Assembly: GCF_031583575.1 (NCBI RefSeq)
Contig: NZ_CP134146.1
Span: forward strand, 3,534,001-3,598,000
Length of the DNA: 64,000 bases
Source of the DNA: Thalassotalea nanhaiensis
GTDB taxonomy: Bacteria; Pseudomonadota; Gammaproteobacteria; Enterobacterales; Alteromonadaceae
Direction of reading: 5' to 3'
Shown here: in pieces, positions 9,567 to 18,283 of the stretch
Layout of the letters: each line of letters begins with the position of its first letter
Position numbering within the stretch: position 1 is the first letter of the stretch
Position numbers and translations under genes: made by a program
The notes under the pieces: generated by a model
Seen by the model: the letters and a program-made list of their open reading frames with translations, nothing else
Database searches by the model: none
What the model was told of the DNA's origin: nothing

Positions 9567-10034
9567 ATGAACCCTCGTCGTAAAAAGAGACTCACTATTG
9601 TAACAAGCATCGTTGCCGGTGTAGCAATTGTTGCAGGTTTTACATTGTATGCACTAAGTCAGAACATTGATTTATTTTACACGCCATCAGAAATAGTCAA
9701 CGGCAAAGAAGACAGCGGCATTAAACCTGTTGTGGGCCAACGCATTCGTGTGGGCGGTTTAGTTGTTGCCGGCACAGTTGAACGTGACAATGAAAGCTTG
9801 CATGTCGAGTTTAAGCTTATTGATACTGGACCGATGATCACAGTGACCTATGACGGAATATTACCTGACCTATTTCGTGAAGGTCAGGGTATTGTCGCGC
9901 AAGGTATTCTAACGACCCCTACGACGTTAGAGGCTAGTGAAGTATTAGCCAAGCATGACGAAGAATACATGCCAAAAGAAATCGCAGAAGCGGTTGGAAA
10001 GAACCACAGCAAACCAACATACGATAAAAACTAA
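9567..10034 (+). CDS. ccmE: Heme chaperone CcmE
   Basis: 155 residues: a basic N-terminus and signal anchor (about 8-30), then an OB-fold periplasmic domain with [15 protein letters not shown] and [14 protein letters not shown]. The covalent heme-binding histidine is H130 in AKHDEEYMP, with the conserved tyrosine at 134. It carries heme from CcmC to CcmF. Last gene of the rightward operon, followed after 16 bp by a strong terminator. Confidence 0.97.
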   Translation: MNPRRKKRLTIVTSIVAGVAIVAGFTLYALSQNIDLFYTPSEIVNGKEDSGIKPVVGQRIRVGGLVVAGTVERDNESLHVEFKLIDTGPMITVTYDGILPDLFREGQGIVAQGILTTPTTLEASEVLAKHDEEYMPKEIAEAVGKNHSKPTYDKN

Positions 10035-10050
10035 CTACTATGTTATTTAA

Positions 10051-10087
10051 AAAAGCCCGTAAAACTTCGGTTTTACGGGCTTTTTTC
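10051..10087 (+). terminator. Intrinsic terminator after ccmABCDE
   Basis: A perfect stem AAGCCCGTAAAAC / GTTTTACGGGCTT is closed by a stable TTCG tetraloop and followed by a T-tract. It starts 17 bp after the ccmE stop. Confidence 0.95.
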
Positions 10088-10118
10088 TTTACAAAATGTA
10101 AAATCCCGCCAATTAAGT

Positions 10119-10134
10119 GTTGCAAGTTTGCAAC
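10119..10134. promoter_or_regulatory. Inverted repeat GTTGCAA-GT-TTGCAAC, candidate operator
   Basis: Seven-base arms are separated by two bases and are perfectly symmetric. The repeat has no T-tract, so it is not a terminator. It lies about 360 bp upstream of the receptor start. Size and symmetry fit a LacI- or GntR-type dimer site, but no regulator is encoded next to it. Confidence 0.35.
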
Positions 10135-10206
10135 AGCACTACTGTTACATTACAAACTGCAACATCTTCCAAAATAAACCAACACTCATTTAACCCCTTG
10201 TATTTA

Positions 10207-10220
10207 TTGAATTAAATCAA
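10207..10220. promoter_or_regulatory. FNR-like site upstream of TonB-dependent receptor
   Basis: TTGAATTAAATCAA matches TTGAT-N4-ATCAA at nine of the ten specified bases. It is tentative, because the surrounding DNA is A+T-rich. Confidence 0.3.
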
Positions 10221-10493
10221 TAGTCACGAAAACATCAACTTGTAACAGATTGTTCATGTGCAATAAATATTTTTGATAATTAATAATAATTACCTAGTTA
10301 CATTAAATATTAAGCACTTACAAAACAGATACTTACCAACAAAAACAAGCATGATTAACATGCACTTAACAGACCTTGCGCAACTGTTACACCCCATTCT
10401 ATTCAATAACACTTTCACCATAAGATGTGACCAAGTCGTAACGAGCACATACAAAAAATAAGCTCAACACTAAACTTTCCCCAGGAGTTATAT

Positions 10494-13103
10494 ATGTTTA
10501 AGAAAAATTCAATCGCATCGGCGATTATGTTTAGCGCAACTGCTTCAACAGCAATGTTTGCTGTTAATGCAAAAGCAGAAGTTACAGAACAAGACGTTGC
10601 TGATGTAGAACGTATCGAAGTAACCGGTTCACGTATTAAACGTGCCGATATGGAAACTGCCAGCCCAGTAACAATTATTGGTGCCAAAGAAATCTTAGCG
10701 TCAGGTGCTACGTCAATTGACCAAGTATTACAAAAAACAACTGCTGCAAGTGGTGCTATGACCAACCCAGGAATTAACAACGGGTCAGGTGGTAACGCTA
10801 GCATTAACCTTCGTGGTTTAGGTTCACAACGTACCTTAGTACTTGTAAACGGTCGTCGTATGATCAACTCAGGTACAGGTGCAGCGTCAACTGTAGATTT
10901 GAACTCTATCCCTGTATCAATGATCCAACGTGTTGAAGTTCTTAAAGATGGTGCTTCTGCGGTTTACGGTTCAGATGCTGTAGCCGGTGTTGTAAACATT
11001 ATCCTTAAGAAAGACTTTGAAGGTTTTGAAATCAACACTAAAGGTGGAATTTCAGGCGAAGGCGATGCGGAAGAAGTAAGCATTGACTTAACTATGGGTA
11101 CTTCATTCGACAAAGGTAACATTGTATTAGGTATTCAATACATGGACCGTGGTGAAGCGAGCATGGCTGACCGTGACGCAACTAAGTGTGATTACACTGA
11201 AGTAACTGGCCCAGACGGTAAACCACAAAAAGTTTGTGGTGGTTCAAGCTACACACCAAATGGCCACATTTGGTCAGGTGATAAGAGTCTACAAGGTAAC
11301 CCAGATGGTTCTTGGCATGAGTTCAGCAACGATGATAAGTACAACTACAACCCAGTAAGTTACTTATACACACCAATGAAGAAGTTAAACATCACAGGTT
11401 TAGGTACTTATGAGATGTCTGACACAACAACATTCTTCGCTGAAACTATGTACGCTAAGCGTTGGTCAGAGCAACAAATGGCACCACAACCAGTATGGTT
11501 TGATTTTGAATACACTGAAGAGATGGGTGATTCATTATTAGAGCACGGTATTAACTACGGTGATGATATCTCTTACGGTCGCCGTATGACAGATACAGGT
11601 CCTCGTGAGTTCTCTCAAACAGTTGATACTGTACGTGTTGTTGCTGGTCTTGAAGGTGAGTTCGACAACGGTTGGACTTGGGACACAGCGATTAACTTTG
11701 GTCGTAACGATTCAGTTGATGAGTTAGCTAACTTACACAACATGGGTCAAATTCAAATGGATATTGAAGAAGGTAACTTCAATCCATTAGATCAAGACGC
11801 ATGGTCACAAGAAAACCTTGCGGGTTATGTTTACACTGAAGTAAACAGTGGTGGTAGTGAGATGTTAGTTTTATCTGCATCATTAGCCGGTGAAGCGTTT
11901 GAACTTCCAGCAGGTTATGTAGGTTTTGCTGCGGGTGTTGAAACTCGTACTGAAAAAGCATGGTTCACTCCAGATTCATTAACTTCACAAGGTATGGCAA
12001 ACGACCCTAAAGTTGAGCCAACAGCTGGTGAGTACGATGTAAACGAAGCATTTTTAGAAGTTGCTATTCCAGTATTGTCAGATGCTCCTTTAGCTGAGCA
12101 TGTTGAAATTAGTGCTGCGGTACGTGCATTTGATTACAGCACATTTGGTAGCGATTCTACTTGGAAATTAGGTTTAACTTGGAAACTTAACGAACAGTTA
12201 ATGTTCCGCTCTGTAGCGTCAACGGCTTTCCGTGCGCCATCAGTTGATGAGTTATACGGTGGTGCTTCACCATCATTTGATAAAGTTGTTCACGAAGCAA
12301 CTGATCAAGACCAAGCAGAAGTAACTGTTGGTGGTAACGAAAACTTAACGCCTGAAGAAGCCGATACGTTCACTGTTGGTATTGTATATGAGCCATCTTG
12401 GTTAGACGGTTTCTCTGTAACAGCCGATTACTACCAAATCGACATTACTAATGCGATCACTAAAGTTGACTCACAGTATGTTGCTGACCAATGTTTAGGT
12501 GCTGACGGTTCATTAATCAATACCGACACTGCACTTTGTCAATCATCAAACATCGCCATTGATAATTCAGGTCGTATTAGCTTCGACAATGGATTACAAA
12601 ATATCGGTGCAGAAAATACATCTGGTGTTGACTTAAACTTTGCATACAACTTTGAAGCATTAGGTTTAGACTGGAGAACTGGTTTAGATACTACGTTCTT
12701 AAATGAGTACGAAATCGAAGCAACTGGTGAAGCAGTAGATTACGCAGGTATGATCACTGGTGGTATTGGCTCATACGCTGAAATCAAATCAAACTTATCA
12801 GTTAATGTAAGTGGTTCTGATTGGGATGCTGGCTACAAGCTACGTTACATTTCAGGTATGGACAGCGCATCTTGTGTTGATGACCCATCAGCTTGTTATG
12901 CACCGACAACACCAAGTGTTGTTTACCATGACGTAACTGGTGCTTACCACTTCAACGAGACTGTAACGTTCTCTGGTGGTATCAACAACGTACTTGATAA
13001 AGAAGCGCCTTACTACACAGGTAATAACGACGCAAACACTGACCCGTACACGTACGACACATTAGGTCGCTACTTCTTTGCAAGAGCAACTGTTAAGTTC
13101 TAA
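10494..13103 (+). CDS. TonB-dependent outer-membrane receptor
   Basis: 869 residues. The signal peptide (1-28) ends at NAKAEV. A TonB-box-like region VERIEVTGSRIKR is followed by the plug domain (about 45-165) with TASPVTIIGAKEI, INLRGLGSQRTLVLVNGRRM, IQRVEVLKDGASAVYGSDAVAGVVNIIL, and then a 22-strand barrel ending in FFARATVKF with a terminal Phe. The barrel has TAFRAPSVDELYGG and FSVTADYYQIDI, common in the large Alteromonadales receptors for carbohydrate, peptide or siderophore uptake. The substrate cannot be assigned: no transporter or hydrolase genes lie next to it. The AGGAG ribosome-binding site supports the start. It is transcribed alone and followed by its own terminator. Confidence 0.95.
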   Translation: MFKKNSIASAIMFSATASTAMFAVNAKAEVTEQDVADVERIEVTGSRIKRADMETASPVTIIGAKEILASGATSIDQVLQKTTAASGAMTNPGINNGSGGNASINLRGLGSQRTLVLVNGRRMINSGTGAASTVDLNSIPVSMIQRVEVLKDGASAVYGSDAVAGVVNIILKKDFEGFEINTKGGISGEGDAEEVSIDLTMGTSFDKGNIVLGIQYMDRGEASMADRDATKCDYTEVTGPDGKPQKVCGGSSYTPNGHIWSGDKSLQGNPDGSWHEFSNDDKYNYNPVSYLYTPMKKLNITGLGTYEMSDTTTFFAETMYAKRWSEQQMAPQPVWFDFEYTEEMGDSLLEHGINYGDDISYGRRMTDTGPREFSQTVDTVRVVAGLEGEFDNGWTWDTAINFGRNDSVDELANLHNMGQIQMDIEEGNFNPLDQDAWSQENLAGYVYTEVNSGGSEMLVLSASLAGEAFELPAGYVGFAAGVETRTEKAWFTPDSLTSQGMANDPKVEPTAGEYDVNEAFLEVAIPVLSDAPLAEHVEISAAVRAFDYSTFGSDSTWKLGLTWKLNEQLMFRSVASTAFRAPSVDELYGGASPSFDKVVHEATDQDQAEVTVGGNENLTPEEADTFTVGIVYEPSWLDGFSVTADYYQIDITNAITKVDSQYVADQCLGADGSLINTDTALCQSSNIAIDNSGRISFDNGLQNIGAENTSGVDLNFAYNFEALGLDWRTGLDTTFLNEYEIEATGEAVDYAGMITGGIGSYAEIKSNLSVNVSGSDWDAGYKLRYISGMDSASCVDDPSACYAPTTPSVVYHDVTGAYHFNETVTFSGGINNVLDKEAPYYTGNNDANTDPYTYDTLGRYFFARATVKF

Positions 13104-13126
13104 TCAACGATTAGAATGACAAACTT

Positions 13127-13157
13127 AAGCGATGGCTTCGGCCATCGCTTTATTATT
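13127..13157 (+). terminator. Intrinsic terminator after the TonB-dependent receptor
   Basis: Ten-base perfect stem AAGCGATGGC / GCCATCGCTT with a TTCG tetraloop, followed by the T-rich TATTATTT. It lies 23 bp after the receptor stop. Confidence 0.9.
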
Positions 13158-13181
13158 TAAATAACGGCTAAGGCCAAAATC

Positions 13182-13421
13182 ATGATGTTTTTCAAAAAGA
13201 TCAAGCAAGAAGAAAGCAAGCGTTTTAATACGGCGCCTTACTCTTATGCGATATCTTTATTTTTAATGCTGTTTGGTTTAACGGTATGTACTTGGACAAT
13301 TTGTGAAGTGTTATTCATAACACAAACTGCACCTAGCTATAGTATGGCGAGTATCATTTCTTTAATTATTAGTTTGCTGATCCTCATTACATTAGATAAT
13401 GAAGCGAGTAAAAATATTTAG
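13182..13421 (+). CDS. Small two-helix membrane protein, unrecognised
   Basis: 79 residues: a charged N-terminus (KKIKQEESKRF), two hydrophobic helices (about 22-45 and 55-72), and a short polar end. I do not recognise a family. Its last 4 bp overlap the end of the convergent response regulator gene. It starts after the receptor terminator, so it must have its own promoter or rely on readthrough. Two start codons (ATG-ATG) lie side by side. The hydrophobic pattern makes it likely to be a real gene. Confidence 0.55.
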   Translation: MMFFKKIKQEESKRFNTAPYSYAISLFLMLFGLTVCTWTICEVLFITQTAPSYSMASIISLIISLLILITLDNEASKNI

Positions 13422-14137
13422 TCATTGGCAGACAATAAATAGCCTTTACCCCAAATTGTTTTAATTTCAGTTTGTGCAACACCTTGGTTAATTAGTTTAT
13501 CACGTAACCTTGATAAACGAACATCAACCGAACGCTCTGAGCCATCATACTCACGACCCAACAGCAATTTATAAATATCATCTCGAGTTAGTACTTTGCC
13601 TGCATTGAACATGAGCAAAGACAATAATTCAAATTCAAAAACACTTAATGAAATTTCATCACCATTGACTTCACACTTCTGCTCGCTTGGTGTCACAGAT
13701 ATTTCACCAACGGTAAGCTTTTGGCGACTACTACCTTGCTTACGATCTTTGGTTCTTCTTAGCAGTGCATCAATATTCGCAGAGATAAGCTGAGGACTTG
13801 CCGGTTTTACCAGATATGCATCACCGCCAACATTAAATGCGGCTAGATGCTCAGCCTCACTATTATTGGAAGTTAAAAACAGAATAGGCCCACTATAAGT
13901 AGCCCGTAGTTCGTGGCAAACTTTATACCCATCTTTTCCTGGTAAGCCTACATCAAGAATAACCAAATCAGGTTGAATTTTTATTTGGCTTCTAGCAGCA
14001 TGATCGCCCCTGAACACTTGATGAACAACGTGCGCGGAGTTTTCTAAATATGATTTAAGCAAAGATGATAAAACCTTATCATCTTCAACAATCATAATTG
14101 TTGAAAATTCACTAACTGTGTTTGCTGCATTATTCAT
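13418..14137 (-). CDS. OmpR/PhoB-family response regulator (orphan)
   Basis: 239 residues. Receiver domain (about 12-125) with acidic cluster EDD at 18-20, phospho-acceptor D62 in VILDVGLPG and the conserved lysine in LVKPASP. Winged-helix DNA-binding domain (about 140-237) with FEFELLSLLMFNAGKVLTRDDI, SERSVDVRLSRLRDKL and IKTIWGKGYLL. No histidine kinase gene is next to it, so its partner is encoded elsewhere or it is controlled otherwise. It starts with a polar extension of about 11 residues. Confidence 0.92.
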   Translation of the reverse strand: MNNAANTVSEFSTIMIVEDDKVLSSLLKSYLENSAHVVHQVFRGDHAARSQIKIQPDLVILDVGLPGKDGYKVCHELRATYSGPILFLTSNNSEAEHLAAFNVGGDAYLVKPASPQLISANIDALLRRTKDRKQGSSRQKLTVGEISVTPSEQKCEVNGDEISLSVFEFELLSLLMFNAGKVLTRDDIYKLLLGREYDGSERSVDVRLSRLRDKLINQGVAQTEIKTIWGKGYLLSAND

Positions 14138-14467
14138 AAATAAATGTTCGACCTAATAAACCAAAATTGTACAGGTTAAAAATCAACCTATTACAGTATA
14201 GACCTGATGGTAATAGAATTTATTCAAAAATACTGTTCTTAATTGTAACCTGAATGTTAATCGTGAAATATTCTAAGCTCTATACTCGTCAGGAGGTCCC
14301 ACATCTCGCTAGTGCTCGTGATGGGATGACGGGGTTAATTGTTTCTTAGTTATGCTCTGATATGAGTCGACTTATTTGCCATGATTTACATGGATGTAAT
14401 GAATGCCGTGTTTATAGGATGTGAAGGAACGGTCCATGGCAAGTCGACATTCCATCGTCCCTGATGT
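14138..14467. other. Intergenic region with two repeat elements
   Basis: Between the response regulator and the acyl-CoA dehydrogenase terminator. No gene is visible. It holds a GTCAT-type intergenic repeat (about 14285-14335) and, next to the terminator, a leftward copy of the post-terminator repeat family (about 14430-14469). The segment between has further short palindromic pieces (ATTTACATGGATGTAAT, 14383-14400). Confidence 0.6.
14285..14335 (-). repeat. GTCAT-type intergenic repeat (family 2)
   Basis: On the minus strand it reads CCGTCATCCC ... AGCGAGATGTGGGACCTCC. The same arrangement (CGTCAT-CC, then AGCGACAT, then GGGACCTCC) occurs at 53612-53653. It is a non-coding dispersed repeat by comparison within this window. 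Confidence 0.55.
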
Positions 14468-14469
14468 AA
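14430..14469 (-). repeat. Post-terminator repeat, copy D (leftward)
   Basis: Read leftward from the T-tract of the acyl-CoA dehydrogenase terminator: ACATCAGGGACGATGGAATG, then TCGACTTGCCATGGAC. This matches copies at 41980, 42032 and 59593 (shared core GATGGAATG ... CCATGG). The orientation is the same relative to transcription as in the other terminator-linked copies. Confidence 0.7.
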
Positions 14470-14494
14470 AAAAAGCACCCGAAGGTGCTTTTAT
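14467..14494 (-). terminator. Intrinsic terminator after acyl-CoA dehydrogenase gene
   Basis: Stem AAAGCACC / GGTGCTTT with loop CGAA. In the leftward direction it is followed by a run of seven Ts. It lies 24 bp past the dehydrogenase stop. Confidence 0.9.
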
Positions 14495-14517
14495 AAGAAG
14501 TAATAAGCTATTGTTAT

Positions 14518-16296
14518 TTAGAACAAATCGTCTTCAATGTTGTATAAATGCTCTGCGCCACTTAACGCTGTTGCAGCTAATGAAATACGACGTGGTAATA
14601 AACGGGCAAAGTAATGACGAGCTGTTAAGACTTTACTCTTGTAAAAATCATCACTGTCAGCTTTATCTAATGAAGCTTCCGCCATTTTTGCCCACATATA
14701 TGCAAGAGCAGTGTAACCAAATACATGTAGATAATCAGTCGCCGCAGAGCCTAATTCATTTTGATCATTTGCCGCAGCAGCCAATATACCTGCAGTCAAT
14801 GTTTCTAAATCGTCAATTGCTGCCGTTAACGGTGCAATAAATTCAGCCATTTCAGCAGATGATGTAGCACTGATGTATTCACGAACTTCTTCAACAAAAA
14901 TATTCATGAATTGACCTTTATTAGCCGCAACTTTACGACCAATTAAGTCCATCGCCTGGATGCCATTAGTACCTTCATAGATTTGTGCGATTCGAGTATC
15001 GCGTACTAGCTGCTCTTGTCCCCACTCACGAATAAAGCCATGCCCACCAAATACTTGCTGACCGGCAATGGTATTTTCTAAACCAATATCAGTGAAGAAA
15101 GCTTTTGCTAAAGGTGTCATTAATGCCGTTAACGCATCGCCTTTTTGTTGTACTTCACCGGTCGCGTATTTACTTAAATCTAACTGCATAGAAATGTAAG
15201 TTGCTAATGCACGATTACCTTCATTTAAGGCCTTCATGTTTAATAGCATGCGACGAACATCTGCATGTACCATGATAGAGTCTGCTGCTTTATCTGGGTT
15301 TTTAACACCAGTTGCGCTTCGACCTTGAATACGATCTTTTGCGTATTCTAGTGCATTTTGGTAAGAGCGCTCACCAGCACCTAAACCTTGGATACCTACA
15401 CCAATACGTTCATAGTTCATCATAGTGAACATGCACGCTAAACCTTTATTTATTTCACCAACTAAGTAACCTTCAGCGCCATCAAAGTTAATCACACAAG
15501 TAGATGAAGCATGGATACCCATTTTGTGTTCAATTGAACCACAAGTTACATTATTTGCTTCACCAAGTGACTCATCTTCATTGACTTTAAATTTAGGTAC
15601 TACAAATAAAGAAATACCACGAGCACCAGCTGGTGCATCAGGCAGCTTAGCTAATACTAAATGTACAATGTTTTCTGTCAGGTCGTGCTCACCACCGGTG
15701 ATAAATATTTTACTACCAGTAATGTTATAAGAGCCACTGTCATTCGCGACTGCCTTAGTACGAATAATACCAAGATCTGTACCTGCATGCGCTTCTGTTA
15801 AACACATAGAACCAGCCCATTCGCCAGAATACATACGTGTTAAGTAACGTTGCTTTAATTCTTCGCTACCGTGTTTAACTAACGATAAACCAGCACCTGC
15901 GGTTAAACCTGGGTATAGTGAAAATGAAATATCGCCAGCACATAACATCTCTTCATGTAATGCGGTCAGCATTTTTGGCATGCCCATTCCGCCGTACTCA
16001 GGATCACCACCCAACGCAGTCCAGCCACCTTCAGCATAGGTCTTAAAAGCTTCTTTATAACCCGGTGCAGTTGTTACTACACCATTGTCAAAGCTCACAC
16101 CAACTTCATCGCCTTCACGAGATAAAGGTGCAATAACTTGTTCAGCAATCTTTGCACACTCTTGCAAAATGGCATCGGCCGTTTCTTTATCTACAGATTC
16201 TGCTAATGCAGGAATGTCTTGCCATAACTGTTCCGCTTTGAATACATCAAACAAAACAAAGTTCATATCTCTTAACGGTACTTTATATTCAGCCAC
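14518..16296 (-). CDS. Acyl-CoA dehydrogenase, long (about 590-residue) type with C-terminal extension
   Basis: 592 residues, longer than the usual 380-residue enzyme. N-terminal helical domain (about 35-160), middle beta domain with MCLTEAHAGTDLG (FAD/substrate side, about 165-285), and C-terminal helical domain with IAQIYEGTNGIQAMDLIGRK (about 435), followed by an extra helical domain of about 130 residues. This layout is shared by the group that includes DmdC (methylmercaptopropionyl-CoA dehydrogenase) and related beta-oxidation enzymes. It catalyses FAD-dependent alpha,beta-dehydrogenation of an acyl-CoA. Substrate length is not readable, and no dmd or other fatty-acid genes are adjacent. 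DmdC is one possibility, but a general fatty acyl-CoA role is equally likely. Confidence 0.9.
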   Translation of the reverse strand: MAEYKVPLRDMNFVLFDVFKAEQLWQDIPALAESVDKETADAILQECAKIAEQVIAPLSREGDEVGVSFDNGVVTTAPGYKEAFKTYAEGGWTALGGDPEYGGMGMPKMLTALHEEMLCAGDISFSLYPGLTAGAGLSLVKHGSEELKQRYLTRMYSGEWAGSMCLTEAHAGTDLGIIRTKAVANDSGSYNITGSKIFITGGEHDLTENIVHLVLAKLPDAPAGARGISLFVVPKFKVNEDESLGEANNVTCGSIEHKMGIHASSTCVINFDGAEGYLVGEINKGLACMFTMMNYERIGVGIQGLGAGERSYQNALEYAKDRIQGRSATGVKNPDKAADSIMVHADVRRMLLNMKALNEGNRALATYISMQLDLSKYATGEVQQKGDALTALMTPLAKAFFTDIGLENTIAGQQVFGGHGFIREWGQEQLVRDTRIAQIYEGTNGIQAMDLIGRKVAANKGQFMNIFVEEVREYISATSSAEMAEFIAPLTAAIDDLETLTAGILAAAANDQNELGSAATDYLHVFGYTALAYMWAKMAEASLDKADSDDFYKSKVLTARHYFARLLPRRISLAATALSGAEHLYNIEDDLF

Positions 16297-16523
16297 GTTG
16301 CTCTCCGGTATAATTTAGTTGGTTATTGCTAGTATCGTTGGGAAGAATTAGGTTTTCATAAAGCCAATTCAAACTAACAATTAAAACACTTGTTTGAATC
16401 ATGCAATATATTTTAAAAAGAGTAAAGGATAAAACTAGGTAATTAGAGAATAATTGTTAAAAAAGAATGAAAAAAATCCTTTTCAGACTGATTATTCTCT
16501 GCAATTCGTTGCAACATCAAAGT

Positions 16524-18173
16524 TCAACCTTGACGTTTAATTCTAAGCTCTGCAGGTGATAGAACATATATATCATCGGCAAAAAAATGATCACTGTTTG
16601 CTTGTAACCACCATTCCTTCCACGGTGACTGCAGTTTTTCTTCTGATAACAAATTACCTTGCTCAAGCGGTCCAACTAAACTGCCGGTTGACATTAATAA
16701 GCCGTAGGGAGTTCTACGTTTTAGCATTTGCGGCATCAATTTAGCTGGATCATCAAGCCCCATGCTGCCTACTAATTCAAAAAAGCTTTCTAGGGTATTG
16801 TGATGGAAGTTTTTAACTCGCTCACTTTTTTCAGCAATATTTATTGCCTTACTTCTTACCGGATCTTGAGTGGCGATACCAGTAGGACAGGCATTGGTAT
16901 TACAATGACGTGTTTGAATACAACCGATTGACATCATCATAGTACGAGCGGCATTTACAGTATCGGCGCCTAAAGCAATTTTTGATAATAAATCAAAACT
17001 TGATGCAGTAATGCCAGAGCCAATAATTTTGATGTTTTCTCTCATGCCAATACCAATTAATGCATTATGAACAAAGCCGACACCTTCAAGGCATGCCATT
17101 CCTAATCGATTACTAAACTCTATCGGCGCTGCCCCCGTGCCACCTTCTGAACCGTCTACCGTGATAAAATCTGGGCTTATTCCCGTTTCAATCATCGCCT
17201 TACACAAGCCGAGAAACTCAACAGGGTTACCTACACAAAGTTTAAAACCGATAGGTTTGCCGCCGCTTAACTCTCGTAATTTCACCACAAAATTTAATAG
17301 TGCTTTTGGTGTTGTACATTCGGGGTTTATTGCAGGGGAGACACAATCTTTATCTTTAGGTATTTGCCTGATCTGGGCAATTTCATCGGTAATTTTAGCC
17401 GTAGGTAATACCCCGCCGTGACCAGGTTTCGCACCCTGTGACAGTTTAATTTCAATCATTTTAATTTGCGATTTCGTCGCCATTTTTGCAAAACTATCAC
17501 CATCAAAGTTTCCATCCTTATCACGGCATCCAAAAAAACCTGAGCCAATTTGCCAGACGATGTCACCACCATGTTTTAAATGATATGGGCTTGCACCACC
17601 TTCACCGGTATTGTGAAAACAACCGGCTTTCAATGCCCCTAAATTTAACGCCTCTATTGCATTTGCGCTTAATGAGCCAAAGCTCATCGCTGAGATATTT
17701 AGATACGACGCGTTATACGGCAGAGAACACTCTGGGCCACCAAAGCAAACCTGTTTTGCGGAATCGACAACCTCTGTAGGGTGCATAGAGTGCCAGAGAC
17801 TAAGATAATTTTCTTCAAGGACGTTTCTTTGCGTACCAAATGCAATGGTATCTCTTACATTCTTCGCGCGTTGATAAACCAAAGATCGTTGTTCACGATT
17901 GAACGGCCTTTCTTCGGTATCATTGGCGATAAAGTATTGTTGGATTTCTACCCGGTATGACTCAAGAAAATATCGAATGTAAGCAACTACAGGATATAAG
18001 CGATTTAACGTGTGCTTACTATAATTGATATCATAATAGCCAATAACGGTATAACTGAGCGTTAGAACTAAAAAGATTGTTGGAATGTGTGAAGAAGAGG
18101 TAAGGAAAAAATAAACCGATAAAATATTACCAACGCTTGCTATTAGCCAATAGCACTTTTGCATTATAGTCAT
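16524..18173 (-). CDS. Membrane-anchored FMN-binding glutamate synthase-like protein
   Basis: 549 residues. Two N-terminal TM helices (about 7-48) precede a TIM-barrel like the FMN domain of the large glutamate synthase subunit. Segments seen: NISAMSFGSLSANAIEALN, GEGGASPYHLKHGGDIVWQ, KPGHGGVLPTAKI, VDGSEGGTGAAPIEFSNRLG and the cysteine-rich CNTNACPTGIATQDP. There is no amidotransferase domain and no small subunit nearby, so it is not a complete GOGAT. Stand-alone relatives are oxidoreductases of unclear substrate. It is a single leftward gene with 110 bp to phoH upstream, from which a terminator separates it. Confidence 0.88.
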   Translation of the reverse strand: MTIMQKCYWLIASVGNILSVYFFLTSSSHIPTIFLVLTLSYTVIGYYDINYSKHTLNRLYPVVAYIRYFLESYRVEIQQYFIANDTEERPFNREQRSLVYQRAKNVRDTIAFGTQRNVLEENYLSLWHSMHPTEVVDSAKQVCFGGPECSLPYNASYLNISAMSFGSLSANAIEALNLGALKAGCFHNTGEGGASPYHLKHGGDIVWQIGSGFFGCRDKDGNFDGDSFAKMATKSQIKMIEIKLSQGAKPGHGGVLPTAKITDEIAQIRQIPKDKDCVSPAINPECTTPKALLNFVVKLRELSGGKPIGFKLCVGNPVEFLGLCKAMIETGISPDFITVDGSEGGTGAAPIEFSNRLGMACLEGVGFVHNALIGIGMRENIKIIGSGITASSFDLLSKIALGADTVNAARTMMMSIGCIQTRHCNTNACPTGIATQDPVRSKAINIAEKSERVKNFHHNTLESFFELVGSMGLDDPAKLMPQMLKRRTPYGLLMSTGSLVGPLEQGNLLSEEKLQSPWKEWWLQANSDHFFADDIYVLSPAELRIKRQG

Positions 18174-18220
18174 ACAACCGCTCTTTTATTAATAAGTGTT
18201 CTTTAATTATGTTCACAACC

Positions 18221-18252
18221 AAAAAAAACTCCACTTTAAGTGGAGTTTTTAT
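18221..18252 (-). terminator. Intrinsic terminator after phoH
   Basis: Stem AAAAACTCCACTT / AAGTGGAGTTTTT. In the leftward direction it ends in a T-run. It lies about 30 bp past the phoH stop and separates it from the glutamate-synthase-like gene. Confidence 0.88.
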
Positions 18253-18283
18253 TTATGACAATCAAACAATTATAAGGCTAAAG

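Larger units (their letters stand above)
10088..10493. other. 406-bp intergenic region upstream of the TonB-dependent receptor
   Basis: A+T-rich and without a credible ORF (a 62-codon frame at 10273 has no coding character). It contains the perfect inverted repeat GTTGCAA-GT-TTGCAAC at 10119-10134, with a related half site ACTGCAACA at about 10156, and an FNR-like sequence at 10207. The long leader ends with an AGGAG ribosome-binding site ahead of the receptor ATG. The length and the palindromes suggest regulated transcription. Confidence 0.5.

Noticed and set aside
14518-16296. Confident dmdC assignment for the long acyl-CoA dehydrogenase
   Set aside because: The 590-residue layout fits DmdC but also many other enzymes of the group, and no dmdA, dmdB or dmdD gene is adjacent.
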